Source: Sphingomonas sp. 7/4-4
GTDB lineage: Bacteria; Pseudomonadota; Alphaproteobacteria; Sphingomonadales; Sphingomonadaceae
NCBI RefSeq assembly: GCF_027941955.1
Contig: NZ_CP115960.1
Location: 434,001 to 498,000, forward strand
Direction of reading: 5' to 3'
DNA length: 64,000 nucleotides
Both the position numbers and the translations under genes were made by a program. Positions 50,274 to 62,269 of this stretch are shown here, piece by piece. A model generated the notes under the pieces. It was not told the origin of the DNA. It ran no database searches and saw only the letters and a list, made by a program, of their open reading frames with translations. Numbering within the stretch: the stretch's first letter is position 1; the number at the start of each line of letters is the position of its first letter.

Positions 50274-50507
50274 GTGACGGTGGGGACCTTCGAGCGGATC
50301 TGGCCCTGGCTCCTGTTTGCGGGAGCGGGAGTGCTGACGCTTGCGGTGATCCGCACGTGGCGGCGCGGCTGGCTGAAGGACGAGGATGGCGTGGTGTTTC
50401 ATCGCAAGGATCACCCGCGGTCCTTCCTTGTCAACGATCTGCTCGGCGTGGTGAGCATCGGCGTGATGGTCTATGTCGGCTTCGGCGCGCTCAACGGATG
50501 GAAATGA
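50274..50507 (+). CDS. Small two-helix membrane protein, unknown function
   Basis: 77 residues with two membrane segments (IWPWLLFAGAGVLTLAVI and LLGVVSIGVMVYVGFGAL) joined by a charged loop (RTWRRGWLKDEDGVVFHRKDHPRSF). GTG at 50274 is the only reasonable start. It ends four bases before the mce ATG, so it is cotranscribed. Not recognised; the conserved-looking loop suggests an inner-membrane adaptor or unknown small family. Confidence 0.65.
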   Translation: MTVGTFERIWPWLLFAGAGVLTLAVIRTWRRGWLKDEDGVVFHRKDHPRSFLVNDLLGVVSIGVMVYVGFGALNGWK

Positions 50508-50511
50508 CATC

Positions 50512-50930
50512 ATGAAGCTCGGCCGCCTCAACCATGTCGGCATCGCGACGCCTTCGATCGAGGCGTCGATTGCCTTTATCGCGACGTGATGGGTGCGCAG
50601 GTGATCCGCGCGCCCTTCGATTTGCCCGCACAGGGCGTGAAAGTGTGCTTCGTCGATACGCCCAACACCCAGATCGAGCTGATCGAACCGCTGGGCGAGG
50701 GATCGCCGATCCACGGCTTCCTCGCGAAGAACCCGGGCGGAGGGCAGCATCATCTGTGCTATGAAGTGCCCGACATCCACGAGGCCAAAACATGGTTCGA
50801 GGGCGTTGGGTGCAAGATACTCGGCGAGCCGCGGATCGGGGCACACGGCACGATGATCTTCTTCGTGCATCCGAAGGACATGGGCGGCGTGCTGACCGAG
50901 ATCATGGAAACGCCGAAGGACGGACATTGA
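50512..50930 (+). CDS. mce: Methylmalonyl-CoA epimerase, frameshifted
   Basis: VOC-fold enzyme interconverting (S)- and (R)-methylmalonyl-CoA between carboxylase and mutase. KLGRLNHVGIATPSIEASIAF begins in one frame and YRDVMGAQVIRAP continues in another. One T missing from CTTTATC near 50576 explains the break. Metal ligands: His in LNHVGIA, His in GGGQHHLCYEV, Glu in MGGVLTEIM. Restored length about 139 residues, normal for the family. Its TGA overlaps the TTG of the enoyl-CoA hydratase gene. Confidence 0.87.
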
Positions 50931-51697
50931 GCGACGACACGATCCTCTACGCGCTCGATGGCGACGTCGCGGTCCTCAAGCTCAATCGGCCGGACGAGCT
51001 GAACGCCGTGACGCTCGACATGCTCGATCTGCTCGCCGCGTCGCTGCGCCGGGCAGTCGAGGACGGCGCACGCGCTGTATTGCTCACCGGCACGGGGCGG
51101 GCCTTTTGCGCCGGCGCCTCGCTGAAGGAAGGCTCGGGTGGCGATCCCGGGGACCGGCTGCGCAACCATTACAACCCGGTCCAGCAGACCATGGCCGATC
51201 TGCCGATCCCGATCGTGACGGCGATGAACGGCCCGGCGGCGGGGGCGGGGGCGTCGCTGGCGCTGGGCGGCGACATCGTGATCGGCGCGCGCTCGGCCTA
51301 TCTGCTGCTCGCCTTCGCCAATATCGGGCTGGTTCCCGATGCCGGGGCGACGTGGCTGATCGCCAAGGCGGCCGGGCGGGCGAAGGTGCTCGAAATGGCG
51401 TTGCTCGGCGAGCGGCTTTCGGCGCACGACGCGCAGGAGGCGGGATTGCTCACCCATGTGGTGGACGACGGCGTCGTGTTCGACACGGCGATGAGCTATG
51501 CCCGCCGCCTCGCCGCGATGCCCACGGTGGCGCTCGGGCTGATCCGCAAGCAGGTCAAGGCGGCGCTGAGCGGCACGCTGGAGGAGACGCTGGCGCTGGA
51601 GGCGGAGCACCAGTCGGTCGCGGCGCGCTCACACGATTTCCAGGAGGGCGTCGCGGCGTTCCTCCAGAAGCGCAAGCCGGAGTTCAAGGGACGGTGA
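50927..51697 (+). CDS. Enoyl-CoA hydratase/isomerase family protein
   Basis: Crotonase-fold protein of 256 residues. Oxyanion hole residues lie in GRAFCAGASLKEG and NGPAAGAGASLALGGDIVI; the GLVPDAGATWLI segment with Asp in place of Glu at the usual catalytic position is PaaG/PaaZ-like. TTG start overlaps the mce stop. In this operon it may process acyl-CoA formed from branched or odd-chain substrates feeding propionyl-CoA; the substrate is unproven. Confidence 0.85.
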   Translation: MSDDTILYALDGDVAVLKLNRPDELNAVTLDMLDLLAASLRRAVEDGARAVLLTGTGRAFCAGASLKEGSGGDPGDRLRNHYNPVQQTMADLPIPIVTAMNGPAAGAGASLALGGDIVIGARSAYLLLAFANIGLVPDAGATWLIAKAAGRAKVLEMALLGERLSAHDAQEAGLLTHVVDDGVVFDTAMSYARRLAAMPTVALGLIRKQVKAALSGTLEETLALEAEHQSVAARSHDFQEGVAAFLQKRKPEFKGR

Positions 51698-51709
51698 TAT
51701 ATGTACGTT

Positions 51710-51792
51710 CGTCCTCCCGGCGGAAGCCGGGATCCAGAGCCACCATGGGCGTCGCTCGCGACTCCTGGATCCCGGCTTTCGCCGGGGTGACG
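51710..51792. repeat. Dispersed inverted repeat, copy 3 of 4
   Basis: CGTCCTCCCGGCGGAAGCC and GGCTTTCGCCGGGGTGACG facing each other, with GGATCCAGAG/CTCCTGGATCC completing the inner arms. It lies in the operon 14 bases before the mutase start, so its hairpin could affect translation of the mutase. Confidence 0.88.
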
Positions 51793-51805
51793 ATGGGAAT
51801 GTACG

Positions 51806-53937
51806 GTGCCTGAGGATCCCACCCTCGATACCTGGGCTCGCCTCGCCGCGAAGGAAGTGAAGGACGCCGACCTCACCTGGCACACGCCCGAGGGGATCGC
51901 GGTCAAGCCGCTCTACACCGCCGCCGACGCACCCGATCCCGGCCTGCCCGGCTTCGCGCCGTTCACCCGCGGCGTGAAGGCGACGATGTATGCCGGGCGG
52001 CCGTGGACGATCCGCCAATATGCCGGCTTCTCGACTGCCGAGGAATCGAACGCCTTCTACCGCCGTAATCTCGCCGCGGGGCAGAAGGGACTGTCGATCG
52101 CCTTCGATCTCGCCACGCATCGCGGCTATGACAGCGATCATCCGCGCGTCACCGGCGATGTCGGCAAGGCGGGGGTGGCGATCGACACGCTCGCCGACAT
52201 GCAGATCCTGTTCGACGGAATCCCGCTCGATCAGATGTCGGTATCGATGACGATGAACGGCGCGGTGCTGCCGTGCCTCGCTTTCTACATCGTCGCCGCC
52301 GAAGAGCAGGGGTGCGGCAGGACCAGCTCACCGGGACCATCCAGAACGACATCCTCAAGGAGTTCATGGTCCGCAACACCTATATCTATCCGCCCGAACC
52401 CTCGATGCGGATCGTCGCGGACATCATCGCTTATACCGCGCAGCACATGCCGCGGTTCAACTCGATCTCGATCTCGGGCTATCACATGCACGAGGCGGGA
52501 GCGACGGCGGTGCAGGAGCTCGCCTTCACGCTGGCGGACGGCATGGCCTATGTCCGAGCGGCGATCGCGCGCGGGCTGAGCATCGACGAGTTCGCCGGGC
52601 GGCTCTCCTTCTTCTTCGGCATCGGCATGAACTTCTTCATGGAAGTGGCGAAGCTGCGCGCCGCGCGATTGCTGTGGAGCCGGATCATCGCCGGTTTCGG
52701 CGGCAGCGCGCGTTCGCAGATGCTGCGCACGCACTGCCAGACCTCGGGCGTGTCGCTGCAGGAGCAGGACCCGTACAACAACGTCATCCGCACCACGATC
52801 GAGGCGATGGCGGCGACCTTCGGCGGCACCCAGTCGCTCCACACCAACAGCCTCGACGAGGCGGTGGCGCTGCCCACCGATTTCTCCGCCCGGATCGCGC
52901 GCAATACCCAGCTGATCCTGCAGGAAGAGACCGGGATGACGCATGTCGTCGATCCGCTGGGCGGCAGCTATTATGTCGAGGCCCTGACCAACGAACTCGC
53001 CGAAAAGGCGTGGGCGCTGATCGAGCAGGTCGAGGCGCTCGGCGGGATGACGCATGCGGTCGAGAGCGGCATGCCGAAAGAGCATATCGAACGCGCCGCC
53101 GCCGCCCGCCAGGCCCGGGTCGATCGCGGCGAGGACGTCATCGTCGGCGTCAACAAATACCGGCTCACCGAAGAAGCGCCGATGGACATCCTCGACATCG
53201 ACAATGCCCGCGTCCGCGCCGACCAGATCAAGCGGATCGAGCGCACCCGCGCCGAACGCGATACTGCGCAGGCCGAGCAATCACTCGGCAATCTCCGCCG
53301 CGGCGCGACGGGCACCGACAATTTGCTCGCACTCTGCGTCGAGGCGGCGCGGGCGCGGTGCACGCTCGGCGAGATGTCGGCGGCGATGGAAGTCGCGTTC
53401 GGGCGGCACGCAGTGGGCGTGACGCCAATCAAGGGCGTCTATGGCCCCGCCCATGCCGAAGACAAAGGCTGGCTGCGCGCCGAGGAGGGCGTGGCTGCGT
53501 TCGAGCGCCGGCAGGGACGCAAGCCACGCGTGCTGGTCGCCAAGATGGGGCAGGACGGGCATGACCGCGGCGCCAATGTCGTGGCCAGTGCCTTTGCCGA
53601 TCTCGGCTTCGACGTGATCTCCGGACCGCTCTTCCAGACCCCCGCCGAGACCTGCGCGCTGGCGCTGGAGAAGCAGGTCGATGTGGTCGGCGCCTCGAGC
53701 CTGGCCGCGGGACACAAGACGCTGATCCCGGAGCTGGTCGATGCGCTCAAGGAAGCCGGGCGGCCGGATATCAAGGTGGTCGCCGGTGGGGTGATTCCGC
53801 CACAGGATTATGAATTCCTCCGCGCGCACGGCGTGCAGGCGATCTTCGGTCCCGGTACCAACCTTGTCAGCGCGGCCGCCGAAGTGCTCAAGCTGCTCGG
53901 GCATAATCTACCGCCGATCGACGAGGCTGCCGAATGA
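51806..53937 (+). CDS. Methylmalonyl-CoA mutase (single-chain), frameshifted
   Basis: Adenosylcobalamin-dependent mutase making succinyl-CoA, about 710 residues with catalytic barrel and B12 domain in one chain. Substrate loop [32 protein letters not shown] and the B12-ligand motif [14 protein letters not shown] followed by SSLAAGH and VVAGGVIP. The frame breaks at GGGG (52309-52312): one more G gives [25 protein letters not shown] start. Overlaps the next gene by four bases (ATGA). Confidence 0.93.
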
Positions 53938-54281
53938 CCGACGAAGACGAGCAGATGGCGCTCGATACGGGCGGCGGCGAGGCGCTGCTATATGATTACT
54001 TCAAGCATCTCACCCAATTGTCCCTGTTCTCGCTGGGCGGGGTGCTGGCGCTGGCCGGTCCGGCGCGTGGGGCGCGCTGGCTGTTGATCGGGGCGCTGGT
54101 GGTGATCGGATCGTCGGCATTGATCTCGTTCAGCGGCGCCGGCGAGATTGTCCGCACCCGTTTCCACGGCAAGCCGACCGCCAAATACCTTGATTTCTAC
54201 CGCATCTCCGCGCCGCTTCTGCTCTCGCTGGGACTCGGCATCTTCCTCTATCTGTTCATCAAGACATTGGGACCCGCATGA
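53934..54281 (+). CDS. Three-helix membrane protein, unknown function
   Basis: 115 residues with an acidic N-terminus and three hydrophobic segments ([49 protein letters not shown]). No family recognised. Coupled on both sides by ATGA overlaps with the mutase and bioB genes, so it is certainly translated with them. A role in membrane association or cofactor transport is only a guess. Confidence 0.75.
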   Translation: MTDEDEQMALDTGGGEALLYDYFKHLTQLSLFSLGGVLALAGPARGARWLLIGALVVIGSSALISFSGAGEIVRTRFHGKPTAKYLDFYRISAPLLLSLGLGIFLYLFIKTLGPA

Positions 54282-55270
54282 TCCGTACCGACTGGACCCG
54301 CGACGAGATCGCGGCCTTGTTCGACCTGCCGTTCGGCGAACTCGTGTTCCGCGCGCAGACCGTGCACCGCGAACATCACGCGCCGGATCAGGTCCAGATG
54401 TCGACCCTGTTGTCGATCAAGACCGGCGGCTGCCCCGAGGATTGCGGCTATTGCAACCAGTCGGTGCATGCCGAGACCGGGCTCAAGGCAACCAAGCTGA
54501 TGGACGTGCGCGCGGTGCTCCAGGCCGCGGCGCAGGCGAAGGACAATGGCAGCTCGCGCTTCTGCATGGGTGCGGCGTGGCGCAACCCCAAGGACCGCGA
54601 CATGCCCGCCATCGTGGAGATGGTACGCGGGGTCCGCCAGATGGGAATGGAGACCTGCATGACTTTGGGCATGCTCACGCCGGCGCAGGCAGCGATGCTC
54701 GGCGATGCCGGGCTCGATTATTACAACCACAATATCGACACGTCGCCCGAGCGCTATGGCGAGGTGATCACCACGCGGAGCTTCGAGGACCGGCTCGACA
54801 CGCTGGAGCATGTCCGCGAGGCGGGGATCAATGTGTGCTGCGGTGGGATCGTCGGGATGGGCGAGACGCGCGCCGACCGCGTCGGCTTCGTCCACGCGCT
54901 CGCCACGCTGACGCGGCACCCCGAGAGCGTGCCGGTCAATGCTTTGGTGCCGGTGAAGGGCACGGTACTCGGCGACATGCTCGCCGATACGCCGCTGGCC
55001 AAGATCGACGATATCGAGTTCGTGCGGACGATCGCGGTGGCGCGGATCACGATGCCGGAGTCGATGGTGCGGCTGTCGGCGGGACGCGAGAGCATGAGCG
55101 ATGCGACGCAGGCACTCTGCTTCATGGCGGGCGCCAATTCGATCTTCACCGGCGACAAATTGCTCACCACCGGCAACGCCGGCGACGACAAGGACGCGGC
55201 GCTGTTCGCGCGCCTCGGAATCACGCCGATGGCGGCGGAGTGCAATATGGAACTGGAGGCGGCGGAGTGA
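54278..55270 (+). CDS. bioB: Biotin synthase BioB
   Basis: Radical SAM enzyme inserting sulfur into dethiobiotin. 330 residues: [11 protein letters not shown] (CxxxCxxC for the [4Fe-4S] cluster), [26 protein letters not shown] and the late RLSAGRESM Arg of the [2Fe-2S] site. No other bio genes are nearby, so its place between the mutase and carboxylase genes probably links biotin supply to propionyl-CoA carboxylase. Overlaps neighbours at both ends. Confidence 0.95.
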   Translation: MIRTDWTRDEIAALFDLPFGELVFRAQTVHREHHAPDQVQMSTLLSIKTGGCPEDCGYCNQSVHAETGLKATKLMDVRAVLQAAAQAKDNGSSRFCMGAAWRNPKDRDMPAIVEMVRGVRQMGMETCMTLGMLTPAQAAMLGDAGLDYYNHNIDTSPERYGEVITTRSFEDRLDTLEHVREAGINVCCGGIVGMGETRADRVGFVHALATLTRHPESVPVNALVPVKGTVLGDMLADTPLAKIDDIEFVRTIAVARITMPESMVRLSAGRESMSDATQALCFMAGANSIFTGDKLLTTGNAGDDKDAALFARLGITPMAAECNMELEAAE

Positions 55271-55692
55271 TCCTGCTCGCGCTCCTGATGGTCCAGACCG
55301 ATAGCGATGCAAATACCAAGCAGGAAATTGCATTCTGCGCCAGCAAGGAGAACATTCAGCCTTACCGCTTCTGCTTGGTAGATCAAAGATACGAACGCGC
55401 GCGCAAGGAGCTTGCAGTGGCGCTGATCGACGCCCGTCGGGCTGCAATCGCGAAAAGACGCGAAATTGCTGAATCGAGACGTCTTGGGATTGGCGTGACA
55501 CTTTCTGGGGACCCTGTGAGAGCCCTCCAGCTTTCGCAACGCGCATGGGAGCGCTCCTATCGCGCTGACTGTTATGTGGTTGGTCTTGGCGTAGCGACCG
55601 GGAATGCTGGCACCCAAGGTGTCACAACGGATTGGGAGTGCGAGATGCATAGGGTGCTGGACCGCGTCGCATTTTTGAAAAAGGCCTTTTAG
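55267..55692 (+). CDS. LprI-like (DUF1311) small exported protein
   Basis: 141 residues. GTG start overlapping the bioB TGA; short hydrophobic N-terminus ([14 protein letters not shown]), then a helical domain with paired Cys ([31 protein letters not shown]) as in DUF1311 proteins, a family that includes lysozyme-inhibitor LprI. Role unknown. Its second half is less G+C-biased than the neighbours, hinting at a later insertion into the operon. It ends 17 bases before pccA. Confidence 0.65.
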   Translation: MILLALLMVQTDSDANTKQEIAFCASKENIQPYRFCLVDQRYERARKELAVALIDARRAAIAKRREIAESRRLGIGVTLSGDPVRALQLSQRAWERSYRADCYVVGLGVATGNAGTQGVTTDWECEMHRVLDRVAFLKKAF

Positions 55693-55709
55693 GTCAGGAG
55701 AGTTAGACG

Positions 55710-57721
<2,012 letters not shown>

Positions 57722-57730
57722 TCGCCGCTT

Positions 57731-57812
57731 CGTCATCCCGGCGAAGGCCGGGATCCAGAGCCAGAAATGCTGTCCGATTTGACTCTGGATCCCGGCTTTC
57801 GCCGGGATGACG
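57731..57812. repeat. Dispersed inverted repeat, copy 4 of 4
   Basis: CGTCATCCCGGCGAAGGCC and GGCTTTCGCCGGGATGACG with inner GGATCCAGAG/CTCTGGATCC; the most symmetrical copy. It lies between the convergent pccA and GH29 genes, where the hairpin could end both transcripts. Confidence 0.9.
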
Positions 57813-57820
57813 GCGGTAAA

Positions 57821-59434
57821 CTAAACCAACCCGCGACCGTCTATCCGCAGCACGGGGACGAAATCGTCCGGACCGCCGCGCGGCAAAGTCACCGTCAGCC
57901 CCGCGTCGCTGCGTTCGAACTTTATCCGCCCGCCGCCGACCAGCGTGACGCGCTCGATCGCGGCGTCGGGCAAAGCGGCCTTGCCCAGCCCGACGATCGT
58001 CACCGGGCGCTCGGGCCATGCCAGCAGCGCGGCGTAGAGCGCGCCCTTGCGCGTGGTGAAGCGCACGTCGTCGGCAGTGAATTCGACCTTGCCTTCGTTG
58101 AACATGCCGCCGCCGACCTTGGTCGGGCCCTCGCCATAGATGCGCCACGGCCGCGAGCCGAAGATCGCGGCGTCGCCGTTGCGCTGCATCCAGCGCGTGA
58201 TGCCGGCGACGATCTTCTCCTCCTCGCCATCGATCGTGCCGTCGCCGCGAACCGGGATCGACAGCAACAGATTGCCGTTCTTGGAGACGACGTCACATAG
58301 CCGCTGGATGACCTTGGCCGCGGGCACGTATGATTTCTGCTCGTAGCGTGCGCGGTTATAGTGCCAGTCGCCGATGCAGGTGCAGGTCTGCCACGGCTCT
58401 TCGCGCAGCCGATCGCTGAAGCCGCGCTCGACATCGTCGACCAAGGCGGTGCGCTGATACGGGGTCAGCTGCTTGGCAGTGGCGACGACCTCGACCTGGC
58501 CGTCGCGCGCGATGCTCTGGCTGTAGTAATGCGCGATCGCTTCGAGCCCGACATTGCCGAAGGGCAGGCCGAAATTGTCGAAATAGACCATGTCCGGCCG
58601 GTATTTCTCGACCAGATCCTGCTGGCGGAGCAGCCATTTGGCGACGTGGTGCGGATTCTGGGGCGGGGCGAATTCCATCCAGCGGCCGCTATGGACGTCG
58701 TGCCAGTCGCGCATCGCCTTCGCGCTTTCGATTCCCTCGGGCGGGACCATCGACGGGCCGGTATAGAGCTCCTGCGGGTCGAGCCCGTCCCACCATTTGC
58801 CGGCACCGTCGGCCTTGGTGAGCTTGAACGCGTCGTAGCGCTCGCCGGCGCGGGGGCCTTCTGCGTCATAACCATAGGCGGTCTGCCACCAATGCCAGGC
58901 ATGTGCGCTGTGATTGGAGACTGCGAAGCGCAGCCCATTGGCGCGCGCGATCTTCTCCCAGGTGCCGATGATGTCGCGCTTCGGCCCGACGCGCAGCGTG
59001 TTCCACGGATGATATTTGCTGTCGTACGTATCGAGATTGTCGTGATGATTGGCGAGCGCCATGAAATAGCGGGCGCCTGCCGCCTTGTAGAGCCGGACCA
59101 GATGCTCGGGGTCCCAATTCTCGGCCTTCCACGCATTCTCGATCTCGAGGAAGCCGCGATCGGCCGGATGGCCATAATTCTTCAGATGATGCTCGTAGAC
59201 CGGGTTCCCCTGGAGATACATCTGGCGGCCGTACCAGTCGCCGAATTCGGGGACGCATTGCGCGCTCCAATGCGCCCAGATCCCGAACTTGGCGTCGCGG
59301 AACCAGTCGGGCACGCGGAAGGCCTCGACCAGGCCCGACCAGTCGGGCGCGACTTCGGCACTGGCGGAAGGGGCCATGCCCGCAGCGCTCACGCCCGCAA
59401 AACTTCCGAGCGCCTGTCTCCGCGTAAGCCGCAT
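57821..59434 (-). CDS. Alpha-L-fucosidase, family GH29, Tat-exported
   Basis: Retaining exo-fucosidase releasing L-fucose from glycans. 537 residues, twin-arginine signal LTRRQALGSFAGVSAAG. Family marks: FRDAKFGIWAHWSAQCVPE, YFMALANHHDNLDTYDSKYHPWN, FAVSNHSAHAW, nucleophile Asp in DMVYFDNFGLP and NGNLLLSIPVRGDGTI. Frame intact. The fucose operon at 21350-25445 would use its product. It is divergent from an AraC regulator, with a palindrome ten bases before the ATG. Confidence 0.93.
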   Translation of the reverse strand: MRLTRRQALGSFAGVSAAGMAPSASAEVAPDWSGLVEAFRVPDWFRDAKFGIWAHWSAQCVPEFGDWYGRQMYLQGNPVYEHHLKNYGHPADRGFLEIENAWKAENWDPEHLVRLYKAAGARYFMALANHHDNLDTYDSKYHPWNTLRVGPKRDIIGTWEKIARANGLRFAVSNHSAHAWHWWQTAYGYDAEGPRAGERYDAFKLTKADGAGKWWDGLDPQELYTGPSMVPPEGIESAKAMRDWHDVHSGRWMEFAPPQNPHHVAKWLLRQQDLVEKYRPDMVYFDNFGLPFGNVGLEAIAHYYSQSIARDGQVEVVATAKQLTPYQRTALVDDVERGFSDRLREEPWQTCTCIGDWHYNRARYEQKSYVPAAKVIQRLCDVVSKNGNLLLSIPVRGDGTIDGEEEKIVAGITRWMQRNGDAAIFGSRPWRIYGEGPTKVGGGMFNEGKVEFTADDVRFTTRKGALYAALLAWPERPVTIVGLGKAALPDAAIERVTLVGGGRIKFERSDAGLTVTLPRGGPDDFVPVLRIDGRGLV

Positions 59435-59443
59435 GCCCCCACC

Positions 59444-59459
59444 TTTTCATTCATGAAAA
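59444..59459. promoter_or_regulatory. TTTTCA-TTCA-TGAAAA palindrome at the GH29 start
   Basis: Perfect 6-bp arms separated by four bases, ten bases upstream of the fucosidase ATG in the GH29/AraC gap. It could be an operator; its closeness to the start suggests repression. Confidence 0.4.
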
Positions 59460-59648
59460 TTGTTTTCGCGAGAATATCGAAGGCGTGGCGCAGAGGCAAG
59501 GTCTCGTGTGCGTTTCGCATCCCGGGAACCTGCAACTACGGGTTTCTGCCATGTTTCCACGGTCGGGAATCTAGGATAAAAGGTTTGTTAAGTAGCCGAG
59601 ATTGCGTGCGTTCCCTGCAAGCGTTCCGGCGACATCCGGAGCGTGTCT

Positions 59649-60605
59649 ATGGGGGACAAGCGGGGCATAGAGCCCGTGCGTTATTCGACTGCGGGGATAG
59701 ATCCCGCCGAGCGTCACGAAACATGGTCTGATCGCGGGTGGCCCAGCGTGGCCGCCTTGTTCGATTCCACGCCGATCGGTCCGTTCTCGACCTCGGCGGA
59801 GAATGTCTATCTCGACGGGATCGCAGTCTCCTATTCGACGGGAACCGCGCGCATTCTGGAACGGACGCCCGAGCGGATCGCAGCGGACCGGATCGACATT
59901 CTCGGCGTGGGCGTGCTGCTCGAAGGCGAGATGCAGGGCGTGGCCCGGTTGCGCGAGTTCGAGGCGCGATCCGGCGAGATATTGCTGTTCGACATTGCCC
60001 AGCCGATCACGATGACGATGTCGATCGCCCGGTCGATCCAGCTGGCGATCCCGCGCGCATTGGCCGAGGCGGAGCTGGGACCTGTGGCGGATCTGCACGG
60101 GCTGGTCATCGGGCGCGAGCAGGCGACTCTGCTCTACGCGCATCTGGTCAAGCTGAGCGAAGCGCTGCAATCGATTTCCGAAGAGGATGCGCCGCGCATC
60201 GCACGGACGCTGCTCGATCTGCTCGTAGTGGCGGTCCATGCCTCGGAGCACGCCGATCGTGACGCGCCCCGGCTCATGGTCGGCATGGCGGCGCGGGCGC
60301 GGAGCGAGATCCGCGCCAATCTCGAATCTGCCTCGCTCAACGTCGCCAGTCTTTGCCGCCGGCTGAAGATCTCGCGAAGCACGCTGCACCGGCTGTTCGA
60401 GAGCGAGGGCGGGGTGCAGACCTATATCCGCACCAGCCGGCTCGACGCCGCCAAGATCGCACTTCTCGATTCCACCAACGAGGAGCGGATCGGGGCCATC
60501 GCCGAGCGGCTCGGCTTCAGCGATGCGGCGCATTTCAGCCGCCTGTTCCGCGCGCGCTTCGGCGAGACTCCCAGCCAGTGCCGGGGCGGGCGCAGGGACG
60601 GCTAG
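59649..60605 (+). CDS. AraC-family transcriptional regulator
   Basis: 318 residues. N-terminal AraC_binding_2-like domain (RYSTAGIDPAERHETWSD, VGVLLEGEMQGVARL) and C-terminal double HTH (NVASLCRRLKISRSTLHRLFESEGGVQTYIRTSRL, IGAIAERLGFSDAAHFSRLFRARFGETPSQCR). ATG at 59649 has GGAG about ten bases upstream; GTG at 59643 is possible. Divergent from the fucosidase gene, so a role in its control is likely but unproven. Its stop overlaps the PiT gene end on the other strand. Confidence 0.9.
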   Translation: MGDKRGIEPVRYSTAGIDPAERHETWSDRGWPSVAALFDSTPIGPFSTSAENVYLDGIAVSYSTGTARILERTPERIAADRIDILGVGVLLEGEMQGVARLREFEARSGEILLFDIAQPITMTMSIARSIQLAIPRALAEAELGPVADLHGLVIGREQATLLYAHLVKLSEALQSISEEDAPRIARTLLDLLVVAVHASEHADRDAPRLMVGMAARARSEIRANLESASLNVASLCRRLKISRSTLHRLFESEGGVQTYIRTSRLDAAKIALLDSTNEERIGAIAERLGFSDAAHFSRLFRARFGETPSQCRGGRRDG

Positions 60606-61614
60606 AAGAGCAGGGTCAGCGCGTAGAATCCCGCGCCCACGAGCGCCGAGGCGGGGATCGTGATCACCCACGCCATGACCACGCTCTGCGCGACGCCCCA
60701 GCGCACCGCCGATGCGCGGCGTGCGGTGCCGGCACCGATGATCGAGCCGGTGATCGTATGTGTCGTCGAGACCGGGATGCCCAGCGCCGATGCCGAGAAC
60801 AGGATGATCGAGCCGGCGAGCGACGCGCTGAAGCCCTGATGCTGCGACAGCTTGGTAATGCGCGAGCCCATCGTCTCGATGATCTTCCAGCCGCCGGTCA
60901 TCGTGCCGAGCGCGATCGCGACATAGCAGCTGATCGCCACCCAATGGGGAACGTGGAATTCGCCGGTCAGATTGCCGGTGGAATAGAGCAGCACCGTGAT
61001 GATGCCCATCGTCTTCTGCGCGTCGTTGAGGCCGTGGCTCAGCGAATAAGCGGCGGAGGAGATGAGGTGCAGGCCGCGGAAGCTGCGCTCGGCGGTGCGC
61101 GCGGTGGCGCGATGCAGCAGCCATGAGCTGACGAGCATGACGAGCATCGCCAGCAGCATGCCCAGCGTCGGCGACAGGACGATTGCGAGCAATGTCTTGT
61201 TGAGCCCGCTCCAATGGATGCCGGTGAGGCCGGCATGCGCCACGCCCGCGCCGATCAGTCCGCCGACCAGTGCGTGGCTGCTCGAGGAGGAATGCCCTTC
61301 ATCCAGGTCAGCACGTTCCAGAACATCGCCCCGCCGAGCGCGCCGAAGATCACTGCGGGTGTCACGACATCCTTGTCGACCAGCCCCTTGCCGATCGTCT
61401 CGGCGACGGCGTGAAGCGAGGGGATTGCGATCGTCAGGAAATAAGCGGCGAAATTGAACACCGCGGCGAACAGCACCGCCTGCACCGGCGACAACAGCCG
61501 GGTCGCGACCACTGTGGCGATCGAATTGGCGGCGTCGTGAAGCCCGTTGAGGAAGTCGAACGCCAGCGCGACGGCGATCAGGCCGATCAGCAGGGGCAGG
61601 GCTAGTTCGTGCAT
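60602..61614 (-). CDS. PiT-family inorganic phosphate transporter, frameshifted
   Basis: Low-affinity phosphate symporter of the inner membrane, about 337 residues and about ten membrane segments. Twin signature motifs: FDFLNGLHDAANSIATVVATR near the N-terminus and SHGLNDAQKTMGIIT in the second half, plus GIPVSTTHTITGSIIG. The frame breaks near 61287; one base added restores KGIPSSSSHALVGGLIG, the expected conserved loop. It follows the DUF47 gene by nine bases on the same strand. Confidence 0.9.
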
Positions 61615-61623
61615 GTCGGCGTG

Positions 61624-62269
61624 TCAGGCGTGATCGATGACGATGCCGTCGATCTCGTTCGCGACATCCTCGAACGCGTCGACGATCCGCTCGAGATGCT
61701 TGTAGAGCTCGCGCTCGACGACGAACTTGAGCGTATCGGTCGCGCCATGTTCCTTGAGCGAGCGCTTGAGCCCGGCGGCGTGGATGTCGTCGGCATGGCC
61801 TTCCATGCGGACGAGGCGCTCGGTCAGCTCGTGCAGGCGAGCGCTGTTCTGTGCGACGTTGCGGAGCAGCGGCATCGCCTCTGCCGTGACTCGCGCGGCA
61901 TCGACGACGATGGCCGCCATGTCCTTCATCTCGGGTGAGAAGCTCTCGACCTCATACAGCGCGATCGCGTTGACCGTCGCCTGCATCTCGTCGATCGAGA
62001 TCGTCGAGCGCGCCGATCAGGCTGGTGATCGCGCCGCGATCGAACGGCGTGAGGAAGGTCTTCCGCACGGTCTGGAGCACTTCGCGGGTGATGTTGTCGG
62101 CATCATGCTCGCGTTCGATGACTTCGCGGATATGCTCCGCGCTCGCAGGGCCGCCCTCGAGCAGGCGCGCCAGCGCATCTCCGGCGGCCATGACGGTGAC
62201 CGAATGCGCCTCGAACAGTTCGAAGAAGTTGCCCGTGCGGGGCAACAGGCGCTGGAACCAGGCAAACAT
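61624..62269 (-). CDS. DUF47 (PhoU-like) phosphate-transport accessory protein, frameshifted
   Basis: Helical PhoU-like protein of about 214 residues that normally pairs with PiT transporters. Opens FAWFQRLLPRTGNFFELFEAHS, then IREVIEREHDADNITREVLQTVRKTFLTPFDRGAI; the C-terminal part (EMQATVNAIALYEVESFSPE) is in another frame. Removing one base near 62000 gives LDDSIDEMQATVNAI, the family pattern. It has its own ribosome site (AGGTTAGG) before the ATG at 62269. The upstream NUDIX frame runs into it without a stop. Confidence 0.87.

Noticed and set aside
50512..50930. Programmed ribosomal frameshifting in mce, the mutase and pccA
   Set aside because: The shift sites are different short runs without a shared slippery motif, and the same kind of break affects many unrelated genes in the window, so sequence error explains them better.
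54248..55546. Long open frames antisense to bioB and to pccA (also 55689-57170)
   Set aside because: They mirror conserved enzymes and lack plausible ribosome sites or protein features.
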